A program made the translations under genes and the position numbers. 64,000 nucleotides of DNA from Capsicum annuum (lineage: Eukaryota; Streptophyta; Magnoliopsida; Solanales; Solanaceae). The stretch covers positions 99,725,124-99,789,123 of the forward strand of contig NC_061120.1 of the NCBI RefSeq assembly GCF_002878395.1, read 5' to 3'. The notes under the pieces were generated by a model. It saw only the letters and a program-made list of their open reading frames with translations. It was not told where the DNA came from and ran no database searches. Positions within the stretch are counted from its first letter, which is position 1. Each line of letters begins with the position of its first letter. Positions 12,780 through 22,414 of the stretch are shown here, piece after piece.

Positions 12780-13194
12780 GCATTTGTAATATCCCGTATG
12801 TTTCTAAGCTAGAAAGTGAACCATTTTTTTCCTACGTATGAAACATCTTATCCTGTAATTCATATTTGAGTACATGACTTACAATTAATATCCTAGCAAT
12901 AAAATAGCTTATGATGTGTTAAGAATATTTATATGAGTCACTTAAGGTAATGCAAGCTAAGAGTTTTTGAATCCATCAAAATTTAGTATTTGATTTTGCA
13001 AGGGTCATCTTTGAACGAGCATAACTCAATGTATATATGGTGTTTTGGCAGATTTAGACCCATCAAATTATAGAGAATCAAATTAGATTTCCAACAATAC
13101 CAATTTTACCAAAATTCGACACCCAAGCAAGGAGTTATTGCCTTGCAACGTGGAGTACGATGCATAACAATCGCACATGGCTACTGGATCAAGA

Positions 13195-13323
13195 GTGCGA
13201 TAGGTTGTGCAGTGCACACCCTTAGGTGTGCGATAGGATGTGCGACGCACACCTAGGCTTATGCGATAACATGTACGACGCACATCACAGCATATGCGAT
13301 GAGGTGTGCGATGCATACTTATG
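13195..13323. repeat. CG-rich 33-bp repeat array in U3 of F, four units
   Basis: Four tandem units of about 33 bases built on GTGCGATAGGATGTGCGACGC-like words, containing the near-palindrome GTGCGACGCAC. The right LTR has three units at 17051-17145, so one unit was gained or lost after insertion. The array is strikingly CG-rich in an AT-rich LTR and lies about 90 bases upstream of the candidate TATA box. Confidence 0.85.
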
Positions 13324-13411
13324 ATTTTAGCAACAAAAACACTTAGTTTTTGAGTTATTTTGAGGATAATTAAGTCTTTTGACACTCATTACATGTCTCT
13401 AAACTTAACCC

Positions 13412-13425
13412 TATAAAATATATAG
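13412..13425 (+). promoter_or_regulatory. Candidate TATA box of element F
   Basis: TATAAAATATATAG in the left LTR, the strongest TATA match near the expected U3/R border. The right LTR copy has TACAAA at this place, so it is damaged there. Transcription would then begin near 13440; this is inferred from position only. Confidence 0.45.
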
Positions 13426-15784
13426 CTCTTAATCACATTAAAACCCTATTAACATCTTAAGTTCACTATCCAAGAGCACAAATAGGAGAAAAATAACTAG
13501 GATTGCACAATTAAGCTTGAAGATCTAATTTCAAGAAAATTCCTCCATCAATCATCAAGAATCTTCCTTCTAAGGTATGCGTAGTGTTCATCCACGGATT
13601 CCTTTTGTCCATAGGTTTCAAGAATCAATCTTTGATTACTAAATCATGAATGTTTTATGGTGATATGGTTGTATTCATGTTGTTGTTTGTTGTTTGTGCT
13701 ATAGAGTGGGAATTTGATAAATTTTCATAAAGATTATGATCATGTAGTTGGAACCCATAAATTTAGGTGGATTAATGTGGTGTAAATTTGTGAATACACC
13801 TATGCCTTAAAGAGTGCATGCAAGGTGTTTGATAAAATACCTAAGAGATTAGAAATCACGCAATATAGCTAAGTAGAACCCAAATGACAAGTCCATTCTC
13901 TATCCCTTATGACTCAACATGAATTTCATGCAAATTATTATGTATTGTTGTTATGTTATGGAATGCTCATGAAATTAAAATCATGCAATTATGTATATAT
14001 TATATGCATTATCTTTCGTGATCAAGAATATGAAATCATGTGTAGCATGGGATCCCCTACTAATGGTATTATGAATTGTGAATGTTATTCCTATAATCAA
14101 GAAGTGTCAGTTTCCTTCCATCGAGTCCTAGGGGTACTTGTACCCGAAAAATATAGTTGTGTGCCTAGAGCCGTGTCATGTTATCATGATGCTCTCAGTC
14201 AGTCCTTAGAACTCAGTACGTTTTTTCAGTCAAGGGAACTCAGTAAACTTAGTTTAGATCCACTAAATAATACCACTAGTATCAGTTCAGTTAACTCAGT
14301 CCAACCCAGTTCAGCTAATCAGTACAGTTTAGTCAATCAGTTCAGCTTAGTTAACCAGTTTAGAGTCTTTCTGTTGGGATTCGAAACTAGCACCAAGCGA
14401 GTATGGGGATGGCAGCTTCCCCGTTAGAGAGGCAGAGTTGTTAGCAACAATCCCTGTACTCCAGAACTGTGTAGCCAGTATAGGTCCAGGAGTCACCCGT
14501 TAGATTAAGGCTATACTTGACTATTATATATTGCCTTAGGGTTGGCTTCCTATTCAGGGTCACCCGTCAGAGAGGCTTGACCATAGCAGAGGTCTCTACC
14601 CGTGGTACGGTATTGATGCCCTTACAGCTGGGGTTACAGGTTGGACCCCACTAGTCAAATTTGGGGTATGTTGGTTAAGTGAGAACTCCCACAGTTATAG
14701 TTTTAGTATCAGTCTTCAGAGTAGAAACCAGAAATCAAGACTGTCAGATACAGTCATCAATCTCAGTAAGGAACTCAGATAGTTCCACAAATTCAAAGAC
14801 CACCCGTCAGATAGGCTTGGTCTCTCATTAAGTTATTTAGAATCAGTACTTACAGAGGTCACCCATCAGATAGGCTTGATCTCAATCTCAGAATCAATTG
14901 AGTATTCTCAATATTAGTTTTAGAGATCACCCGTTGTTAGGTCTGATCTCAAGATCAGTTAATCTTAATTATTATTAGAAGATTTAGATTATTAGATACA
15001 GTCACTCAGTATCAGTTACATCAATTAGGCCGATCATCACAGTTACATCAGTTGTCATAGCTTACGTTATCAGTATTTAGTTTCAGGACTGTTAGACACA
15101 GTCAATTAGACTAATTCTTTATAATTTGAACTGTCAGAAACAGTCATTCATGTATTTAGTATCTTAGTATCAGTAAAGTCATGATTTTAGTATTCAAATT
15201 TAGTAGTCAGTGTCTTCATGATTTCAGTTATAGTTACTTATGCATATATGTATTCTCACTTTCATAGTAGTCAGCATTGTTCATGCATATAACACATTGC
15301 ATTTAGCCTACCTCACTCGTATACTCAGTACATTCAGATGTACTGACACATTTGCGCTATGGTTCTTTCTCTTATGTTATACCATAGGTTCAGAGGCATG
15401 AGCTCTAGATTAGTAGTAGATTCCAGTATCAGCAGTCAACATTAGAAGTAAGTCCTTATCTTTCGAGGAAATGATGAATTCATTACTATTTCAGTTTTTA
15501 GTTTATTTCAGTAGTTGGAGTTAGTTGGGGACATGTCCTATCAACTCCTTATTCAGACAGTTTAGAGGCTTTCCAGACAACAGCATGTCGGACAGTTATT
15601 TCAGATATTATTTTATCAGATGTTTATTTAGATTTGAACTTTATGGCCATTCAGTACATGTTTCCACATTTTTATGTTATATTATGCAGTATACAGGTAC
15701 AGATATCAGTCATGGATTAGCTTGTGGTCCTTCGGGGTTATAAGCACCATGTAGCATTTTGGTTCAGAAAATCGAGGTATTACA

Positions 15785-16641
15785 AACTTGGTATTAGAGC
15801 CTAAGGTTCAATAGAGTCCTAGGAAGTCTGAAAGCTGCATCTAGTAGAGTCTTGTGCATAGGTGTGTTAGGCGCCATATTTATGTACAAGAGGATATAAG
15901 ATGTTTTAGGAATAGTTTTCCTTTTTTCAGTATTCATGTCGTACCAGTGAGCAAAAGCTCAAGTTGAACTCCCAGTACCAATAGTGGTCAGCGTCAGAAC
16001 CGACTCTATTCACTTTAGACTCGCCATGATCCAGAAAGTTTTCCTGACGTAGATTCAGGTACGTATGAATATTTTAGATTCAGGTGTATGTCCCAATAGT
16101 TCGTAGATGCCCTGTGCATCACCTTAGTATCTCCATAAGGTAAGCATTCTTAGAGGGACATAGTGTCCCAAGGAGGAGATACCCCACCTTTTCTTAACGC
16201 TCTCATGTCTTAGATCGTTTAGCTTTTTCTTGCATAACGAATTTAGTCTAGAATAGAGAGTGCTCATAAGTTAACCCTCAGGTTAAAACCTCAGCTGTAA
16301 GACAAGTATTCAGAGGTTCAGTTCAATTCATAATGTTCAGTTAATACATCACGTACTATGTCAGTCATGCAATCATGCATCAGATGTGCATGGATTCATT
16401 CTTTTAGTTGTGCATCAGATATACATCCTCATTTTGATAAAGCTCAATTTATTAGAATCCTCAATCCTACATTCATGAATCAGTTACCCATGCATCAAAT
16501 ATGCATGTTCAGTATGAATCAGTTTATCAGTCACGTCAGTCATAAGACCATGTTTCAATCATTTATGTTCAGTTCATGTTCAGCTTATTGTTTTCCCTCT
16601 CTCAATCTCATTCGAGGACGAATGTTCTCAAGGAAAGATAA
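15785..16641 (+). other. Interior of element F: primer site, gag-leader remnant, polypurine tract
   Basis: An 857-bp interior without an open gene. TTGGTATTAGAGCC at 15788-15801 is the tRNA-Met primer site, three bases after the LTR. A leader follows (GTCCTAGGAAGTCTGAAAGC), then a short stretch near 15936 starting ATGTCGTACCAG with a stop after four codons, which looks like a gag N-terminus remnant. From about 16200 the sequence is typical of the 3' noncoding part: TTCGAGGACGAATG at 16611-16624, then the purine tract AAGGAAAGATAA (16630-16641) next to the right LTR. Gag, protease, RT and integrase were removed between these ends. Confidence 0.75.
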
Positions 16642-19601
16642 TGTAATACCCCGTATGTTTCTAAGCTAGGAAGTAAACTATTTTTTCCAATGTATGAAAC
16701 CTCCTCTCTTGTAATTCATATTTGAGTACATGACTTACAATGACTATCCTAGCAATAAGATAGCTTATTATGTGTTAAGCATGTTCATATGAGTCACTTA
16801 AGGTAATACAAGCGAAGATTTTTTGAATCCATCAAATTTTAGTGTTCGATTTCGCAAGGGTCATCTTTTAATAAGCATAACTCAATGTATATATGGTGTT
16901 TTGACAGATTTAGACCCACCAAATTATAGAGAATAAAATTAATTTTCCAACGATACCAATTTTATTAAAATCCAACACCCGATCAAGGAGTTATGGCCTT
17001 GCAAAGTGGAGTGAGACGCATAACAATTGCACATGGTTACTGGATCAAGTGTGCGATAGGATGTGCGACGCATACCTATTCTTGTGCGATAACATGTGTG
17101 GTACACACCCTAGCATGTCCGATAAGGTGTGCGACGCACACTTATGATTTCAGCAACGAAAACACTTAGTTTTTGAGTTATTTTGAGGATAATTAAGTCT
17201 TTTAACACTCCTTACATGTCCCTAAACTTAACCCTACAAAATATATAGCTCCTAATCACATTACAACCCTATTAACATCTTAAGTTCATTATCCAACAGT
17301 ACAAATAGGAGAAAAACAATTAGGGTTGCACAATTAAGCTTGAAGATCCAATTTTAAGGAAATTCCTCCGTCAATCATCAAGAATCTTCCTTCTAAGGTA
17401 TACGTAGTGTTCATCCACGGATTCCTTTCATCCGTGAAGTTCAAGAATCAATATTTGATTACTAAATCATGAATGTTTTGTGGTGATATGGTTGTATTCA
17501 TGTTGTTATTTGTTGTTTGTGCTATAGAGTGGAAGTTTGATGAATTTTCATGAAAATTATGATGATGTAGTTGGAACCCATGAATTTGGGTGGATTAATA
17601 TGGTGTAAATTTGTGAATACACCTATGCCTTAAAGAGTGCATGCAAGGTGTTTGATAAAATACCTAAGAGACTAGAAATCATACAATATAGCTAAGTAGA
17701 ACCCAAATGAAAAGTCCATGCTCTATCCCTTATGACTTAACTTGAATTCCATGCAAATTATTATGTATTGTTGTTATGCTATGGAATGCTCATGAAATTA
17801 GAATCATGCAATTATGTACATATTAAATGCTTTATCTTTCGTGATCAAGAATATGAAATCATGTGTAGCATGGAATCCCCTACTTATGGTATTATGAATT
17901 GTGAATGTTATTCCTATGATCAAGAAGTGTCAGTTTCCTTCCATCGAGTCCTGGGGGTACTTGTACCTGAAAAATATAGTTGTGTGCCTAGAGCGATGTC
18001 ATGTTATCATGATGTTCAGTCCTTAGAACTCAGTATGTTCCTTCAGTCAAGGGAACTCAATAAACTTAGTTTAGATCTGCTAAATAATACCACTAGTATC
18101 AGTTCAGTTAACTCAGTCCAACCCAGTTCAGCTAATCAGTTCAGTTTAGTCAATCAGTTTAGCTCAGTTAATCAGTTTAGAGTCTTTTAGTTGGGAGTTG
18201 GAACTAGCACCGACTGAGTATGGGGATGGCGATTTCCCCATTAGAGAGGCAGAGTCATTAGCAGCAATCCCTGTACTCCAGAACTGCGTAGCCAGCGCAG
18301 GATCAGGAGTCACCTATCAGATTAAGGCTAGACTTGACTATTATATATTGCCTTAGGCTTGGCTTTCTGTTCAGGGTCACCCGTCAGAGAGGCTTGACCA
18401 TAGCAAAGGTCTCTACCCATGGCACGGTATTGACGCCCTTCCAGTTGGGGTTACAGGTTGGACCCCACTAGTCAGATTCCGGGCATGTCGATTAAGTGAG
18501 AACTCCCACCGTTACAATTTCAGTATCAGTCTTCAGAGTAGAAATTAGAAATTAGGACTGTCAGATACAGTAATCAATATCAGTAAGGAACTCTGATAGT
18601 TCCACAGATTCAAAGACCATCCGTCAGATAGGCTTGGTCTCCCATTAAGTTATTCAGTATCAGTACTTACAGAGGTCACCCATCAAATAGGTTTGATCTC
18701 AATCTCAGATTCAGTTGAATATTCTCAATATTAGTTCCATAGATCACCCGTTAGTTAGGCCTGATCTCAAGATCTGTCACTCTTAATTATTATTAGAAGA
18801 TTTAGACTGTCAGATACAATCACTTAGTATCAGTTACATTGGTTATCCCGATCATCACAGTTATATTAGTGGTCATAGCTTACGTTATCAGTATTTAGTT
18901 TCAAGACTGTTAGACACAGTCAATTAGACCAATTCTTTATAATTCAAACTGTTAGAAACAGTCATTCATCTATTCAGTATCTCAGTATCAATAAAGTCAT
19001 GATGTCAGTATTCAGATTCAGTAGTCAGTATCTCCATGAGTTCAGTTATAGTTACTTATGCATATATGTATTCTCACGTTCATAGTAGTCAGCATTGTTC
19101 ATACATATAACACATTGCATTATGCCTACCTAACTCGTATACTCAGTATATTCAGACGTACTGACACATTTGCGCTATGGTGCTTTCTCTTATGTTACAC
19201 CATAGGTTCAGAGGCAGGAGCTTTAGATCAGCGGTAGATTCTAGTATTAGCAGTCAGCATTAGAAGTGAGTCCTCATCTTTTGAGGACATAACGATTTCA
19301 TTACTATTTCAGTTTTCAGTTTATTTCAGTAGTTAGAGTTAGTTGGGGACATGTCCCATCAACTCCTTATTCAGACAGTTTAGAGGATTTTCAGACTACA
19401 GCATGTCAGACAGTTATTTCAAATATTATTTTATCAGATGTTTATTTAGATTTGAACCTTATTGCCATTCAGTACATATTTCCGCATTTTTATGTTTATT
19501 ATGCAGTGTACAGGTACAGATATCAGTCATGGGTTATCTTATGGTCCTTCGGGGTCATGAGTACCGTGTAGCATTCCAGTTTAGAAAATTAGGGTATTAT
19601 A
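16642..19601 (+). repeat. Right (3') LTR of element F
   Basis: Starts TGTAATACCCCG and ends GGGTATTATA, followed by the target duplication GCATT. Colinear with 12785-15784 apart from one missing 33-bp unit in the U3 array and small indels. The open frame 17768-18190 is the counterpart of 13909-14427 and reflects repeated CAGT words. The open frame 19343-19759 runs across the LTR end into element A and is therefore spurious. Confidence 0.88.
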
Positions 19602-19606
19602 GCATT

Positions 19607-19966
19607 AGTCACCTTATCTTGAGGAGGAGGAGTAGCAAGCGGTGGAACTCCAGAACAATCAGGGCTAGAACCCTTATAAAAAGTGCAAACTCCATATGTA
19701 CAACGTACCCCATCATCATTTCCCTAGATGGGATAAAAGAATTTCCTTGTGTTCCATAACGTTGAGGTATGATCTGAAGAGCGAACAAACAAGGATTAGA
19801 TAAGATTTTGAGACTTAGACTCCAAGCTTGAAAATAGAATTCCAAGAAAGTGAAACATTCCTAAAAGACTTATAGCCTCTCTCTTATGAGTGTGGCACGC
19901 TACACATCCCTAAAAAAGACACTACCAGACACGACTTTATGGACTCTCAATTGCCCATGAACCTAA
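19607..19966 (-). pseudogene. Chromovirus A gag remnant, N-terminal part
   Basis: The continuation of element A's gag beyond element F. Joining 12779 to 19607 across the GCATT duplication restores colinearity with element B near 4630-4670 (both have CTTATCTTGAGG / TCTTCTTGAGG next to the site). On the minus strand a proline-rich stretch (SGVPPLATPPPQDKV) is readable at 19608-19670, as in N-termini of this gag family. Stops occur in every frame across the segment. The start codon is not certain. Confidence 0.6.
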
Positions 19967-19980
19967 AGCTCTGATAACAA
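19967..19980 (-). promoter_or_regulatory. Primer-binding site of chromovirus A
   Basis: The plus strand reads AGCTCTGATAACAA, so the minus strand is TTGTTATCAGAGCT, a one-base-altered tRNA-Met primer site. It lies next to the LTR end at 19983 on the gag side. Confidence 0.72.
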
Positions 19981-19982
19981 TT

Positions 19983-22413
19983 TGGCACGACCTGGCCCAG
20001 GGCTTTATCGTAATGGGCATCCCAAGTCCGACCCAAACCGGGGGGTGCTCCTGTTACCCAACCTATAGCCGCCTTCCCTGGGTTGGAAAAATTCAAGTAT
20101 ATAAATAATAAAGAATTTATTTAATTCTAAACTCTAGGATCGGTCCATAAACGAGACTGACCTAATCGAGTCCAACCGCTTGAACCCAATTCAAACTGTA
20201 CCAAACCATAAACCAAAACCAAACTAAGTTCCATAACATAACATAAAAGGATGGAACAACCCATAATACAGTCGACCAGTGTTAGCACTAATACCAATAC
20301 TAATGCTAAGGATGACACTAATATCGATCCCGCCCATGCCAACCCATAGTAGTTCCATAAAAGCTCTAACCAAAGAATACCAACAATCCTGTTGGGACAT
20401 ACACCTAACCATAGACAAAAGTAATATCCATAAATAAATTGAAGTATAGAATAACATCCATGAAATAAAGGCTTCTGAAAAGATGAAAGCTCACCATTTC
20501 ATTCCAAAAGCTGAACCCGAATATCCGAATACTAAGTAGGAGGAGTAGAACAACTGGTTCCTATATTGCTTGGGGATACAGTACCCGAAGATAGGTTAGC
20601 AGATGAACGCTAGCATGAACTCAGGATAAGGGTAAAATAACTCAATTTAAGAAATCAAAGTAAAGCAACCATATGCATACAACCATACACATATATATAA
20701 CTAAGCTGGGAAAGAGAACTGGGTTTAGCATGCATTTAAAACCTTTAACCAGGGTATGTGAAGCTTAACCACCCATGGGCTATATGGGTCCAGTGTAACC
20801 CCTGAACGGGCCCCAATGCATGTAGCTTCAAGGACTGGAGATACCATAAGATTCGGGGATTCCTATGTACCCTTCACTCTCCATGATACATATGTACAGC
20901 GTACGTAAAGGATTCGCATGTACCTCATGAGTATCATAAAAGGGTTGCCATGCCCTCCCACTCATGTCATCAAACATGAGTTTCCAGTGTTCGTTCATTG
21001 AACTCTCACCTTCACGGTTAGCTATTACACCCTGCCATTATTGCCCAATTAAAACCATTTCCAACCAAACCATTATTACTAACCAAGGCTATTAGTAGTG
21101 GTATCGTCATACCGACTATAATTGTAAGTATTTTCCTTAGCCAAACATTTTAGTGGTCAAGGGATTCCTATGTACCTCTAAAACCTATTATCCAATAAAC
21201 TTAGGGGATTCTCATGTACCCCATAAGTATTCATTACCATATTAACTTGGGGGATTGCCTTGTACCCCACAAGTGTGTTTATAAGTTAAACTATTTCTTT
21301 AAACCATTTAAATCATCAGGGTTCCATTACTAAGTTTAAGCCATACATAAGTTCCAAAAAAAGCTCAATAATGTAGTGAAAACATTCTAATAGGCATTTT
21401 ATCAAATATATTAGGGGCACAATATTTCCAAAACCAAAGCCAATTATCAAACAACCATTCTTATGCAACCAATTATCCAAAACCAGCATTAATGCATATA
21501 AAATCTTAATTAAAATATAGGAAAACCATAACTAAACATTTATAGCCAAAACCCCATTGCATACTTGAAAACCCAAAACCATACAATACTCAAACCATGA
21601 AAACATTATATAAAACCATGTCTTTAGTTAGAACTAATAATGAGGGAAGATAATAAGCCTTAAACCAAGATGATGATGGAGAGAAATCACCAAGACAAGC
21701 CCCAACTTACTCCTCAAGATGAAATCCTAGCTTCCTTTGCCCAAGATCTTTAGAGAGGATTTAATAGTGTTTTATAAATGTTTAAGAATAGAATAGTAGG
21801 GTAAATAACCTTCCAAGTGCAATATAAGTTGTGGGAACTTATTAGGATAAGTGGGGAAATGTCCAGATTTCCCTTACTTAAACTATATTTAATTCCCGTC
21901 ATAGGGTATGACTAACCCTTATGAGTCGTACCCATCCTTTATGAGTGGTACCTACCTCTCCTACCGTAAGCTTTCCCATTAGACACAACACTATCCAAAT
22001 TATGACACCCAAACCCAAGTTGTATCCAAGTGTATGACTAGTACCCAAACACCGTACCTCGAACAGAATAGAATCCCAGAAGGTTTAAACATCATCCCCA
22101 AGTATGATTCCTGGGTACAACTCGTACCCTAGCTTGCAACTCATGGAAAGCCTTTCGTACAATGATCCAACCTAAGTTACTAAGTTTAAGGTGATTTAAG
22201 TAACCAAACAACTTTTATACATCGATACGACTCGTACCACCCAGGCCATACTCATTCTAGAAACTAAATCCATCCCACCGACTAACACTGGTCAGCATAT
22301 GACTAGAGCATACCACCGGTACCCAAGTGTACGAATCATTTCCCTAAGAGGTATCTTACCCAGAAAAAATAAATCAAGGAAATTTTCTAAAGTCCAAAAA
22401 TCAGGGTGTTTCA
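19983..22413 (-). repeat. 5' LTR of chromovirus A
   Basis: A 2.4-kb LTR on the minus strand, starting TGAAACACCCTG at 22413 and ending GGTCGTGCCA at 19983. The block 21790-22413 aligns well by eye with 7430-8062 and the block around 20600-20650 with 5518-5560. The rest is diverged, and this copy is about 0.6 kb shorter. In place of the minisatellite of the other LTR it carries about five spaced copies of GGGGATTCCTATGTACC-like words (about 20860-21270). No gene is present; short minus-strand open frames near 20127-20457 are not recognised. Confidence 0.78.
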
Positions 22414-22414
22414 A

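Larger units (their letters stand above)
12785..15784 (+). repeat. Left (5') LTR of element F
   Basis: Starts TGTAATATCCCG and ends GAGGTATTACA. A candidate TATA box, TATAAAATATATAG, is at 13412-13425. A CG-rich repeat array at 13195-13323 lies upstream of it. An AAG/GTATGC donor-like site is at 13574-13576. Between about 14200 and 15300 the LTR is full of CAGT/TCAGTT words. The open frame 13909-14427 repeats short NQFSLVNQF units made by these words and is not a convincing gene. The open frame 15525-15743 is likewise not recognised. Confidence 0.88.
12785..19601 (+). mobile_element. Element F: non-autonomous gypsy-like element with giant LTRs and tiny interior
   Basis: A complete LTR element of about 6.8 kb: LTR 12785-15784 (3000 bp), interior 15785-16641 (857 bp), LTR 16642-19601 (2960 bp). 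Both LTRs start TGTAATA and end TTACA/TTATA. Target duplications GCATT lie at 12780-12784 and 19602-19606, and the gag of element A continues across them. A primer site follows the left LTR and a polypurine tract precedes the right one. There is no gag or pol, so it must rely on proteins of a related chromovirus. It resembles the LARD class, but with LTRs far longer than the interior. The LTR copies look well over 90% identical by eye. Confidence 0.9.

Noticed and set aside
13195..13323. Regular repeats resembling a CRISPR array
   Set aside because: Units are contiguous 33-bp tandem copies without unique spacers, in a plant LTR.
13909..14427. 172-codon open frame, with a similar one at 17768-18190
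   Set aside because: Both lie at the same place in the two LTRs of element F and are made partly of CAGT-word repeats (NQFSLVNQF). The copies differ in length and stops, so there is no sign of a protein under selection.
15788..15801. TGGTATYAGAGCC words read as tRNA gene pieces
   Set aside because: They are primer-binding sites complementary to tRNA-Met; no cloverleaf surrounds them.
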